From assembly GCA_903970615.1 (NCBI GenBank), contig CAJCJH010000014.1, positions 33,797-97,796 of the forward strand: 64,000 nucleotides of DNA. Reading direction: 5' to 3'. Below the pieces are notes generated by a model. It saw only the letters and a program-made list of their open reading frames with translations, did not search any database and was not told the DNA's origin. The position numbers were made by a program, and so were the translations under genes. Shown one piece after another: positions 27,178 through 37,213 of the stretch (its first letter is position 1; every line of letters starts with the position of its first letter). Source of the stretch: Rhodospirillales bacterium. Its GTDB lineage: Bacteria; Pseudomonadota; Gammaproteobacteria; Nevskiales; Nevskiaceae.

Positions 27178-28320
27178 TCAGGCGGCCAGCAGTTTGCGAT
27201 GCGTCTGGATCGACATCAGCATGCCGAAGCCCGCCAGCAGGCTGACCATCGACGTGCCACCGTAGCTCACCAGCGGCAAAGGCACACCGACCACCGGCAG
27301 CAGGCCCATCACCATGCCGGTGTTGATAAAGACGTAAATGAAAAAAGTCAGCGCCAGACTGCCGGCCAGCAGTCGCTGAAACGTATCCTGCCCGCGCAAT
27401 GCAATGACGAGGCCACGGCCGACGATCACCGCATAAAGGGTGAGCAGCAGCAGCACGCCGAGCAGTCCGAGTTCTTCCGAATAGACCGCGAAAATGAAAT
27501 CGGTGTGGGATTCCGGCAGGAAATCCAGCTTGGCCTGCGTGCCATTGAGCCAGCCCTTGCCGAACAAGCCGCCGGAACCGATCGCAATCTTGCTTTGCGT
27601 GATGTGATAGCCCGCGCCGAGCGGATCGCGTTCGGGGTCGAGAAATGTCAGCAGTCGATTACGTTGGTAATCGTGCAGCTTGAACCACAGCATCGGCAGC
27701 GCCGCGCCGCCTGCCGCGAGTGCGGTAAAAATCCAGCGCCATTTGAGTCCACCGAAAAACAGCGCCAGCAGACCGGCGACCAAAACCAGCAGCGCGGTGC
27801 CAAGATCGGGCTGGATGGCGATGATCGCCGTCGGCACGCCGATCAGCGCGAGTGTTGCCAGTAACACCAAAGGCGTCGGCGGCAGATGCTGGCCGTGCAG
27901 ATACGCGGCGACGGCGATCGGCATCGCCAGTTTCATCAGCTCCGAAGGCTGAAAGCGCATGACGCCGAGATCGAGCCAGCGCTGCGCGCCCTTGGCGTGC
28001 TGGCCGAGCAGCATGGTTGCCAGCAGCAGAAAAAGTGCGACGCCATACAGCCAGGGCGCGGCCGCCCGATACCATTCCGACGGCGCCTGCGCCAGCGCCA
28101 CCATGATGACCAGTCCGAGCACCAGTCGCTGGCCTTGGCTGATGACCATCGACGCCGAATGTCCCGAGGCCGAATACAGCACGAACAAACCGAGCACGCT
28201 CATCGCCAGCAAGGCGCTGCCTAAAATCAGGTCGATATGAAAGCGCGCCAGCCATTGGCTCAGACTCACCGGCTGCTGCGGTGCCTGGGTGATGACCGAA
28301 ATTTCGCTGCTGCTGCTCAT
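27178..28320 (-). CDS. rodA: RodA peptidoglycan glycosyltransferase (SEDS)
   Basis: SEDS-family glycan polymerase of the elongation machinery, 380 residues, about ten membrane helices. Signature segments are VMRFQPSELMKLAMP, IAIQPDLGTALLVL, GSGGLFGKGWLNGTQ, FLPESHTDFIFAVYSEELG and the C-terminal PLPLVSYGGTSMV. Its usual partner PBP2 (mrdA) normally lies just upstream, but only 60 bases separate rodA from mreD here. Confidence 0.97.
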   Translation of the reverse strand: MSSSSEISVITQAPQQPVSLSQWLARFHIDLILGSALLAMSVLGLFVLYSASGHSASMVISQGQRLVLGLVIMVALAQAPSEWYRAAAPWLYGVALFLLLATMLLGQHAKGAQRWLDLGVMRFQPSELMKLAMPIAVAAYLHGQHLPPTPLVLLATLALIGVPTAIIAIQPDLGTALLVLVAGLLALFFGGLKWRWIFTALAAGGAALPMLWFKLHDYQRNRLLTFLDPERDPLGAGYHITQSKIAIGSGGLFGKGWLNGTQAKLDFLPESHTDFIFAVYSEELGLLGVLLLLTLYAVIVGRGLVIALRGQDTFQRLLAGSLALTFFIYVFINTGMVMGLLPVVGVPLPLVSYGGTSMVSLLAGFGMLMSIQTHRKLLAA

Positions 28321-28380
28321 GCGGCGATTGTCGCCGATGCGGCTGAATCGCGCCGCAGCCGGCCATTCAAGCGGGGCGCC

Positions 28381-28872
28381 TCAAGTGAGCCGCCGCAGCT
28401 TCGGTTGCGCGCGCAGCCGATCCATCGCCATCGCTGCCAAAGGCCAGATCAGCGTGGTGCTGATAACCGGCAGCCAGCGCAGACTGGGCACGGCGCTGTG
28501 ATGCGAAAGGCCGTCGATCCAGAACATCATGAAAGCGTAAGCCGCCCAGGCCAAAGCCAGCACCAGCGACACCTGCGGCAGCGGGAACAGAATCAGCGAA
28601 CTGCGCAGACGCCGCACCACAAAAGTTATCGTCACCAGCGCCAGCGCATGCTGGCCGAGCGGAGTATTGAACAGCACGTCCAGCGCCAGTCCGCAGAGCC
28701 AGGCGGTGACCAGCACCGGCTTGTCGGTAGTCGCGTGCGCCCAGTAAACCAGCGACATTGCGACCCATTCCGGACGGAACGGCGCGATCACATCCGGCAG
28801 CGCCACCATTTGCAGGATCAACGACAGCAGCACAGTCGAAATGAAGGCCGGAAAACTGCTGTGCCGCGTCAT
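28381..28872 (-). CDS. mreD: MreD rod-shape membrane protein
   Basis: Small membrane component of the elongasome, 163 residues, about five hydrophobic helices. Recognised from size, the pattern LPDVIAPFRPEWVAMSLVYW and WLCGLALDVLFNTPLGQHAL, and its position overlapping the mreC stop by four bases. It is followed by rodA. Confidence 0.92.
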   Translation of the reverse strand: MTRHSSFPAFISTVLLSLILQMVALPDVIAPFRPEWVAMSLVYWAHATTDKPVLVTAWLCGLALDVLFNTPLGQHALALVTITFVVRRLRSSLILFPLPQVSLVLALAWAAYAFMMFWIDGLSHHSAVPSLRWLPVISTTLIWPLAAMAMDRLRAQPKLRRLT

Positions 28873-30059
28873 GGCGGCGACGCAGCTGCGGCGGGCGAGT
28901 CCGCTTTATGTCTGGACTTTGGGCCTGTCGTTGCGTTGCCGCTCGCAGAAGTTTTCGCGCCGGCCGCGCTGGTATCGGCAGTGGATTTTTCCGGTGCAAC
29001 TTTGGTCGAGGTGCTCAGCTTCAAATTCGGCGCTCTGGCGGATTCGCCGACCTTATTCGAATTGGCTGCTGAATTGGCTGGCGAAGCGGCTTTTCCAGCG
29101 GCTTTCGATGTCGCCGATTGGGCCGCTCGCTCGCCGCCGCGTTCATGCTCGCCCTGCGTTTTTTTCACTTCCGGTCGCGCCGTCGGTACGGTGACGTCGA
29201 CCACCGGATCGGCGCCGTGCTCGCTCCAGACCAGCAGCGCCTGACGGCCTTCATTCAACTTGGCAGCCGGATACGCCAGCGCTTCCATGAAATTTTCGCC
29301 CGCCGCGTGACGCAGCTCGAACACGCGACCAACCGGATATCCGGCGGGAAAACGGCCGCCGAGTCCGCTCGAAACCAGCAGATCGCCGACTTTCACATCG
29401 GCATTGCCCGCCAGATATGGCAGTGACAAACCCTGCCCGTCGCCGCGCCCGAGCGCGATGGTCTGCAAGCCGGTGCGATTGAATTCCACCGGAATGCCGT
29501 GATCCGGATCGGTAATCAGCAGCGCCACGCAAGTGCTGGGATTGACCTGGATTACCTGACCCATGACGCCGTTCGCATCGATCAAGGCCTGGCCTTTGTA
29601 AACGCCATCCCGCTCGCCGCGATTCAGCACGATCTGGTGGCGGTAAGGATCCTGACTGGTCGCCATCACTTCGGAAATCAGCACGCGATCCGGCAGCGAC
29701 GCAGCGGACGACAGCAGCGCGCGGATGCGTTCGTTTTCGGCTTCCAGCGATTCCAGCTTCAGCAGCCGTGCGTCAAGTTCGATCTGATGTTGCTTGAGCT
29801 GGCGATTCTCCGCCAGCAGGTCGTCCCGCGGCTGGAAAGCATCGCCCAGCTGCGCCAGATTCTGCGGCGCTTGCGCCACCCAGATCAATGGCTGCAAAGC
29901 CCACGCGGCCCAGGCGCGCGCCGACGCGAAGCGCGGACTGGTGGTATCCATCACCATCAGCGCGATCGACAGGCAGCCCAGCAAGAAAAAATTCAGCGCC
30001 AGCCCCGGCCCGCGTGCGAACAACGGTTTGGGGGCGGTGTCGTGGAGCGTGGTGTTCAA
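28869..30059 (-). CDS. mreC: MreC rod-shape-determining protein with long low-complexity tail
   Basis: Bitopic elongasome scaffold, 396 residues. One membrane helix (about 18-38), a coiled coil (about 75-118, LLAENRQLKQHQIELDARLL) and the two-lobed periplasmic domain (GVMGQVIQVNPSTCVALLIT; GDLLVSSGLGGRFPAGYPVG) fit MreC. From about residue 295 the protein continues as roughly 100 residues rich in Ala, Ser, Lys and Thr, well beyond the usual end near residue 290-300. mreD overlaps its end; mreB is not directly upstream but 3.5 kb away. Confidence 0.94.
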   Translation of the reverse strand: MNTTLHDTAPKPLFARGPGLALNFFLLGCLSIALMVMDTTSPRFASARAWAAWALQPLIWVAQAPQNLAQLGDAFQPRDDLLAENRQLKQHQIELDARLLKLESLEAENERIRALLSSAASLPDRVLISEVMATSQDPYRHQIVLNRGERDGVYKGQALIDANGVMGQVIQVNPSTCVALLITDPDHGIPVEFNRTGLQTIALGRGDGQGLSLPYLAGNADVKVGDLLVSSGLGGRFPAGYPVGRVFELRHAAGENFMEALAYPAAKLNEGRQALLVWSEHGADPVVDVTVPTARPEVKKTQGEHERGGERAAQSATSKAAGKAASPANSAANSNKVGESARAPNLKLSTSTKVAPEKSTADTSAAGAKTSASGNATTGPKSRHKADSPAAAASPP

Positions 30060-30226
30060 ACGTGCACGTTGCGATTAAGTAAGTGGCGAGGATAGGGCGC
30101 GGGGCGCAGCGCGGCAATCCCTGCGAACGCGGTTTTGTCGCGCGCGAAGCCAGTGCGATTCGGATGGGTTCAAACCTTCAACACTGAAGCATTGCCGGAT
30201 GGAATTGCAAGACGGAATTTGCGACT

Positions 30227-31867
30227 TCAATCTTCGACCGATGAATCCCCGATTTTCGTGTCGGCTTGGGCCAGCAGCGCGCGCAGGGTTTCGATGCGGT
30301 CGGCATCCTGCGCCAGCTTGTCCCGACGCCAGCGACGAATCCGCGGGAAGCGCATCGCAATGCCTGATTTATGCCGCGAACTGGCGGCGATGCCTTCGAA
30401 CGCAATCTCGAACACCTGGCCCGGTTCGACGCTGCGCACGGGGCCGAATTTCTCTCGTGTATGCGCGCGAATCCAGCGATCCATTTCGATCAGTTCGGCA
30501 TCGGTCAGGCCCGAATAGGCTTTGGCGACCGGCACCAGCGCATCGCCATCCCACACCGCCAGAGTGTAATCCGAATAAAGATTGGAGCGGCGGCCGTGGC
30601 CGGATTGCGCATAGACCAGCACGCCATCGAATGTCAGCGGATCGATTTTCCATTTCCACCAAACGCCGGTTTTGCGGCCCGCGCGATACGGCGAATCGAG
30701 CCGTTTCAGCATCAGGCCTTCGACGCCGCGTTCGCGCGAGCCTTCACGCAGTTGCGCCAGTTCGCTCCAGCCGGCGGCCAGCACGCGCGGAGAAACGATC
30801 AGGCCATGATCGGCGGCGAGCGTTTCGAGCTGCGCGCGGCGCCGCGCCAGCGGCTGTTCGCGCAGATCGACGCCGCGCCATTCGAGCAGGTCATAGGCCA
30901 GCAGCGCGACCGGCGCTTCGGCCAGCAGTTTTGCGCCGACCTGCTTGCGGCCGATGCGTTTTTGCAGCAGCGCGAATGGCAGCACCTGGCCTTCGCGCCA
31001 GGCCAGCACCTCGCCGTCGAGCACGCAGCCATCGGGCAGTCGCTCGGCCAGCGCTTCGATTTCCGGGAAGCGGCCGTCGAGCATTTCCTCGCCGCGCGAC
31101 CACAGAAAAGTTTTGCCAGCGCGGCGGATCAACTGGCAGCGGATACCATCCCATTTCCACTCGACACAAAATTCGTCGATAGCGCCAAGACCCGCCGGAT
31201 CGGCTTCGAGCGGATTCGCCAGACAAAACGGATAAGGCTGCGCGCTACGCGGCGCGATGTCAGACGGAGCTGTCGCAGCCATCGCAACCGGAGCGATCAC
31301 GCGGCGAAAGGCCTCCGCGCTGGGTTGCCAGTCACCCATCAGGCGTTCGTTCACCAGCGCGGGTAGGAGCGCGGCGGATTCGGCCAGCGCGCGCGTCGCC
31401 AACCCAGCGGAAACGCCGACGCGTAATTCGCCTGTCAGCAGCTTGTTCAGCAGAAAGCATTGCAGCATCGGCAACTGCTGCCACCATTGCAGCAGCGCGG
31501 CGCGCTGTGCGGTTTCATCCGCCTCGCGCAAGGCTTGCAGTCTTTGCACCCAGATCGAAAGCGGCGTGTCGTCGTCGTGCGCGCGGCCGCTGGTGTCGAG
31601 CAGCAGCGCCAGCGTTTCGGCGAGATCGCCGACGTGCGCGTAACTTTCGTCGAGCACGGCTTCGGACAACGCCGTGGCTTGCGCGGCCCAGACGCGAATA
31701 CGCGAGGGCGCGATCAAACGCTTGAGCCGGCTGCCGCGTAGAAAGTACAAACCCCAGGCGGCATCCTCAGGCGCGCTTTCCGAGAAATAGCGGCGCATCG
31801 CCGCGACTTTCTGATTCGTCGCGCGGGTTTCGTCGAGGGTTGCGAACAGCGCAGCGAAGCGTTTCAC
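30227..31867 (-). CDS. ATP-dependent DNA ligase (PP_1105-type)
   Basis: DNA ligase of 546 residues. An N-terminal helical domain (about 1-215; NKLLTGELRVGVS) is followed by the adenylation domain with the nucleophilic lysine in KWDG (K238), then DGEVLAW, GVEGLMLKRLDSPYRAG, the final nucleotidyltransferase motif (VWWKWKIDP) and an OB-fold (DGVLVYAQSGHG ... FGPVRSVEPGQVFEIAFEGI). It matches bacterial ATP-dependent ligases linked to repair that occur with a dedicated MBL exonuclease, which lies directly upstream. Housekeeping ligation should be done by an NAD-dependent LigA encoded elsewhere. Confidence 0.9.
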   Translation of the reverse strand: MKRFAALFATLDETRATNQKVAAMRRYFSESAPEDAAWGLYFLRGSRLKRLIAPSRIRVWAAQATALSEAVLDESYAHVGDLAETLALLLDTSGRAHDDDTPLSIWVQRLQALREADETAQRAALLQWWQQLPMLQCFLLNKLLTGELRVGVSAGLATRALAESAALLPALVNERLMGDWQPSAEAFRRVIAPVAMAATAPSDIAPRSAQPYPFCLANPLEADPAGLGAIDEFCVEWKWDGIRCQLIRRAGKTFLWSRGEEMLDGRFPEIEALAERLPDGCVLDGEVLAWREGQVLPFALLQKRIGRKQVGAKLLAEAPVALLAYDLLEWRGVDLREQPLARRRAQLETLAADHGLIVSPRVLAAGWSELAQLREGSRERGVEGLMLKRLDSPYRAGRKTGVWWKWKIDPLTFDGVLVYAQSGHGRRSNLYSDYTLAVWDGDALVPVAKAYSGLTDAELIEMDRWIRAHTREKFGPVRSVEPGQVFEIAFEGIAASSRHKSGIAMRFPRIRRWRRDKLAQDADRIETLRALLAQADTKIGDSSVED

Positions 31868-31942
31868 ATCGGCGCTCGAAGATTGGCAATGAGGCTCGGA
31901 GAAAAGTCGAACGAAGCGGCGCTACCCATCCGGCTTCGACCT

Positions 31943-33061
31943 TCAATCCTCGCTGAAATCCAGTTCGGAATGTTGATCCATTGTGCTGCCCGATGCGTTA
32001 TTCGACATGTGGTCGAGCGCACCGGCTTCCGCAGCGATTTCTGCCGCAGCTTCGGTGGCCGCATTGAGCGCGCCGGGGCTGGCGCCATGATGCAGTTCCA
32101 GCGGCGCGGCATCGATGCCGCGTTCACGCAGATGCAGCACCAGCGCATCAGTGTGGCCGTGCATCGCCAGCACGCGCTTGGCGCCGGTTTCCTCGATCGT
32201 GCGCAGCAGCGAAGGCCAGTCCGCATGATCCGACAGCACGAAGCCGCGATCGTAAGCCTGCCGCCGCCGGCTGCCGCGCACACGCATCCAGCCCGAGGCG
32301 AAGCCGATCGAGAGCGGCCGGAATCGCTTCACCCACGGCGTGCCGCTGGCACCCGGCGGCGCCAGCACGAGCCGGCCTTTCCAGTCGAAATTTTTCGGCT
32401 GATTGGTGACGACATCGGTCGGCAGCATCAATACGCCGGCGTCACGATAAAGCTTCACCAGCCGCGTCATCGCGCCGTGCAGGTAAACCATTTCATCGGT
32501 GTGGATTTTCAATTCGGCCAAGATGCGCTGCGCCTTGCCGAGCGAGTAACAGCACAGCATCGCGCAGACGCCATCGACCTTGCATTGCTGCCACCAGTCG
32601 AAAATTTCGCGCGCAACGATGCTTGGATCCGGCCAGCGATACACCGGCAGCGCGAAGGTCGATTCGGTGATGAACACATCGCATTTTTGCGGCTCGAACG
32701 GCGCGCAGCTCGGGTCCGGCTCGCGCTTGTAATCACCGGAGACGACCCACACTTCGCCATCCACTTCGATCCGCACTTGCGCCGAGCCGAGTACATGGCC
32801 GGCCGGATGTAAGCTTACTTTCGCCGCGCCGAATTGCAGGATTTCGCCATACCTCAGCTTGTGGATTTTTGCGCTGATACCGAGACGTTCGCGCAGCAAG
32901 CCGAAGCCGACATCCGTGCCCCAATATTCGCGCGAACCCGGCCGCGCGTGATCGCCGTGACCATGCGTGATGATGGCGCGCGCCACCGGTGCTGCGGGAT
33001 CGATGTGAAAATCGCCGGCCGGACAATACAGACCTTGCGGCGTGGGGACGATCAAGTCCAT
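31943..33061 (-). CDS. DNA-ligase-associated MBL-fold exonuclease
   Basis: Metallo-beta-lactamase/beta-CASP-type nuclease of 372 residues. The metal motif is ITHGHGDHARPGS, with SGDYKREPD, FITESTFALP and a late HADW...HGHTDAL supplying further ligands. The N-terminus IVPTPQGLYCPAGDFHIDP and the overall length match the nuclease that accompanies PP_1105-type ligases. The start at 33061 drops 11 poorly conserved residues. The gene ends 75 bases before the ligase start. The C-terminal 40 residues are Ala/Glu-rich and probably disordered. Confidence 0.88.
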   Translation of the reverse strand: MDLIVPTPQGLYCPAGDFHIDPAAPVARAIITHGHGDHARPGSREYWGTDVGFGLLRERLGISAKIHKLRYGEILQFGAAKVSLHPAGHVLGSAQVRIEVDGEVWVVSGDYKREPDPSCAPFEPQKCDVFITESTFALPVYRWPDPSIVAREIFDWWQQCKVDGVCAMLCCYSLGKAQRILAELKIHTDEMVYLHGAMTRLVKLYRDAGVLMLPTDVVTNQPKNFDWKGRLVLAPPGASGTPWVKRFRPLSIGFASGWMRVRGSRRRQAYDRGFVLSDHADWPSLLRTIEETGAKRVLAMHGHTDALVLHLRERGIDAAPLELHHGASPGALNAATEAAAEIAAEAGALDHMSNNASGSTMDQHSELDFSED

Positions 33062-33149
33062 TTGCTCAACGAGACCTCTCGCTACGTCCCACAAGAAGCC
33101 TCTGTAAATTGCCGGGCAGCTCGCGCTGCAATACTTTCGGCGCGAAGGA

Positions 33150-33548
33150 TCACTCCGTCGTTTTGGTTGAGCGGCGAGCTTGCTTTGAATCTCCGCTGCG
33201 GACTTTCGCCCACGTTCGGAGAATACGCCCGGATATGATCAGGTTCTTCGCGGGCAGAAGGAGACCCGACTCGAACGGCGTTAAAAAGATGGTGAACAGG
33301 ATAATCAATACCCATCCTACGGTGCGTGCTTTGGGGTCGATGGCGCGGCAAACCTTGTGAACGGACGCGGTATAGATCATGACCGGAGGAACGGTGATCA
33401 GCGTTAGCCAAAGCGAGGTGGTGAGACCCACTTGCATGGTGTCCGTTGCAGCGAACGCGCAAGTCGACGTGAACCATCCAACATGGATGAGATAAGCCTT
33501 AAAGAGCAGGACCCGCCTCTTTCGCAGAAGTTCGATCAAATGCTCCAT
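33150..33548 (-). CDS. Small membrane protein of unknown function
   Basis: A 132-residue protein with about three hydrophobic helices (near 17-35, 43-60 and 76-95), basic flanks and a polar basic C-terminus (SKQARRSTKTTE). I do not recognise a family. Its DNA looks less GC-rich than the flanking mreB and nuclease genes, and it lies between them on the same strand, 28 bases beyond the mreB stop. It may be a recently acquired gene. Confidence 0.55.
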   Translation of the reverse strand: MEHLIELLRKRRVLLFKAYLIHVGWFTSTCAFAATDTMQVGLTTSLWLTLITVPPVMIYTASVHKVCRAIDPKARTVGWVLIILFTIFLTPFESGLLLPAKNLIISGRILRTWAKVRSGDSKQARRSTKTTE

Positions 33549-33577
33549 GCCTGGAAGCCCTCACTCTCGCTCAGCGC

Positions 33578-34963
<1,386 letters not shown>

Positions 34964-35251
34964 ATGAGCCTGAGCCCCGAGCAAGTCCGTCAGGTTGCGC
35001 AACTCGCGCGGCTGCAGCTGGCACCCGAGCAAACCGAGCATTACGCGCGGCAGTTGTCGAACATCCTGGAAATGGTGGACGCCTTGTCGCGCGTCGATAC
35101 CGAAGGTGTGGCGCCGATGGCGCATCCGCTGGATATGGTGCAGCGGCTGCGGCCGGATGTGGTGAGCGAAACCGATCAGCGCGCAGCGATGCAGTCGATC
35201 GCGCCGAAAGTTGCAGACGGCGTGTATCTGGTGCCGCGGGTGATCGAATGA
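34964..35251 (+). CDS. gatC: GatC subunit of aspartyl/glutamyl-tRNA amidotransferase
   Basis: Structural subunit holding GatA and GatB, 95 residues. Family pattern: VRQVAQLARLQLAPEQTEHY, LSNILEMVDALSRVDTEGV, APMAHPLDMVQRLRPDVV, and the C-terminal VADGVYLVPRVIE. It begins the gat cluster divergent from mreB, but gatA does not follow directly: a small exported-protein gene lies between. Confidence 0.95.
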   Translation: MSLSPEQVRQVAQLARLQLAPEQTEHYARQLSNILEMVDALSRVDTEGVAPMAHPLDMVQRLRPDVVSETDQRAAMQSIAPKVADGVYLVPRVIE

Positions 35252-35284
35252 AACCGTCAATTCAAAAGTGGCAGTCGTGATTCC

Positions 35285-35665
35285 ATGAATAAAAAACTGA
35301 TCGTAGTGATCGCCGCAGCGCTGATGTTGTGCAGCGGCGTGGTCGAGGCCAAGAAAAAAGGCGTGCGTCCGGATGAAATCGCCGGCTTGCAGAAGGCAGG
35401 CAAGGTGGCGTCGTTCGACAAGCTCAATCAATCGGCCTTGGCGAAACATCCGGGCGGCCAGATCACCGACACTTTTTTGACCAAGCGCGACGATCGCTAC
35501 GACTATAAAGTGCGCGTCACCGATGCCAAAGGCGACAGCTGGAATCTCAAACTGGACGCCGGCAGTGCCGAGGTGTTGACCGATAACAAGGTGATCCCGC
35601 CGCAGCTGCCGAGTTTCCCGCTATCTGCCACGCCGCCCGCGCCGACTACCTCGTCCGCACATTGA
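35285..35665 (+). CDS. PepSY-like small exported protein
   Basis: A 126-residue protein with a signal peptide (residues 1-22, ending VVEA). The segment KLNQSALAKHPGGQITDTFL followed by YDYKVRVTDAKGDSWNLKLD resembles a PepSY domain (helix plus beta strands; such domains bind or inhibit proteases or sense envelope state). The C-terminus is proline/serine-rich. It lies 33 bases after gatC and 78 before gatA on the same strand. Function unknown. Confidence 0.72.
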   Translation: MNKKLIVVIAAALMLCSGVVEAKKKGVRPDEIAGLQKAGKVASFDKLNQSALAKHPGGQITDTFLTKRDDRYDYKVRVTDAKGDSWNLKLDAGSAEVLTDNKVIPPQLPSFPLSATPPAPTTSSAH

Positions 35666-35743
35666 TCTGCGGTATTTTGCGGCGATCGCCGTCGCCGCAG
35701 AAATCCGGAGGCAGAAACCTGAAAAATCCTACCGACGTTTGCC

Positions 35744-37213
35744 ATGCATACGCTTTCCATTTCCGAACTCGCTGAAGGTCTGCGCGCGCGCAGGTTTTCC
35801 TCGCGCGAATTGACCCAGCATTATCTCGATCGCATCGCTGCGCACGATAGGGCGCTGAACAGCTACGTCACCATCACCGCCGAGCAGGCGCTGCTGCAAG
35901 CGGACGCCGCCGACGCCGCGCTCGCCGCCGATAACGCGGGTCCACTGACCGGTATTCCGCTGGCGCAGAAAGATATCTTCTGCACGCAAGGTGTGCGCAC
36001 TACCTGCGGCTCGAAAATGCTGGCTACTTTCGTGGCTCCGTATAACGCCACCCTTGTCGACAAATTGCAGGCCGCCGCGCCGCAAGGTGCTGGCATGGTG
36101 ATGCTCGGCAAGGCGAACATGGACGAGTTCGCAATGGGCTCGTCGAACGAAACCTCGTTCTATGGACCCGTCAAGAATCCCTGGGATCTGGAGCGCGTGC
36201 CGGGCGGCAGCTCAGGCGGTTCGGTTGCTGCGGTCGCTGCGGGATTAGCACCGGTTGCCACTGCTACCGACACCGGCGGTTCAATCCGTCAGCCGGCTTC
36301 GCTGACCAATCTCACCGGCATCAAGCCGACCTACGGCCGCGTGTCGCGCTACGGCATGATCGCGTTCGCATCGAGCCTCGATCAGGCTGGCGTGGTCGCA
36401 CGTTCGGCGGCGGATGCCGCTTATGTTTTGCAGGCGATGTCCGGTTTCGATCCGCGCGATTCGACCAGTGTTGATCGGCCGGTGGATGATTACGTCGGCG
36501 CGCTGAACTCGCCGATCAAAGGCCTGAAAATCGGCCTGCCGAAAGAGTATTTCGCCGAAGGTCTCGACGCCGGTTCGCGCGGCTTGATCGAAGCCGCAAT
36601 CAAGCAGTTCGAGTCACTCGGTGCGAGCGTGCAGGAAATCAGCCTGCCGTCGTCGCCCTTGTCGGTGCCGACCTATTACGTGGTCGCGCCGGCCGAGGCT
36701 TCGAGCAATCTCGCGCGCTTCGACGGCGTGCGCTACGGCCATCGCGCAGAAGGCGCGAAAACTCTGGAAGAGTTGTACAAGCGTTCGCGCGGCGAAGGCT
36801 TCGGCGCCGAAGTGCAGCGCCGCATCATGATCGGCACCTACGTGCTGAGTCACGGCTATTACGATGCCTATTATCTGAAAGCGCAGAAAGTGCGGCGCCT
36901 GATTTATGAAGACTTCAAACGTGCGTTCGAGAAAGTCGATCTCGTACTCGGCCCGACGGCCACCGGCGCCGCGTTCAAGCTCGGCTCGAAGACTGACAAT
37001 CCGGTAGAAATGTATCTGAACGACATCTACACCATCGCCGCGAACCTCGCCGGCATTCCGGCGATGAGCCTGCCTTGTGGTTTCGTCGACGGCCTGCCCG
37101 TCGGCATGCAGCTGATGGGCAATTTCTTCGACGAAGCGCGCATGCTGAATGTGGCGCATCAATATCAGCAGGCGACGGATTTTCATAAGCAGTTTCCGCA
37201 GGGGTTCAAGTAA
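35744..37213 (+). CDS. gatA: GatA subunit of aspartyl/glutamyl-tRNA amidotransferase
   Basis: Amidase subunit that releases ammonia from glutamine for tRNA-dependent Asn/Gln synthesis, 489 residues. The Ser-cisSer-Lys triad is K76 (LAQKDIF), S156 (PGGSSGGS) and S180 ([10 protein letters not shown]), with the standard 24-residue spacing between the serines. The stop overlaps the gatB start by one base (TAATG). Confidence 0.97.
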   Translation: MHTLSISELAEGLRARRFSSRELTQHYLDRIAAHDRALNSYVTITAEQALLQADAADAALAADNAGPLTGIPLAQKDIFCTQGVRTTCGSKMLATFVAPYNATLVDKLQAAAPQGAGMVMLGKANMDEFAMGSSNETSFYGPVKNPWDLERVPGGSSGGSVAAVAAGLAPVATATDTGGSIRQPASLTNLTGIKPTYGRVSRYGMIAFASSLDQAGVVARSAADAAYVLQAMSGFDPRDSTSVDRPVDDYVGALNSPIKGLKIGLPKEYFAEGLDAGSRGLIEAAIKQFESLGASVQEISLPSSPLSVPTYYVVAPAEASSNLARFDGVRYGHRAEGAKTLEELYKRSRGEGFGAEVQRRIMIGTYVLSHGYYDAYYLKAQKVRRLIYEDFKRAFEKVDLVLGPTATGAAFKLGSKTDNPVEMYLNDIYTIAANLAGIPAMSLPCGFVDGLPVGMQLMGNFFDEARMLNVAHQYQQATDFHKQFPQGFK

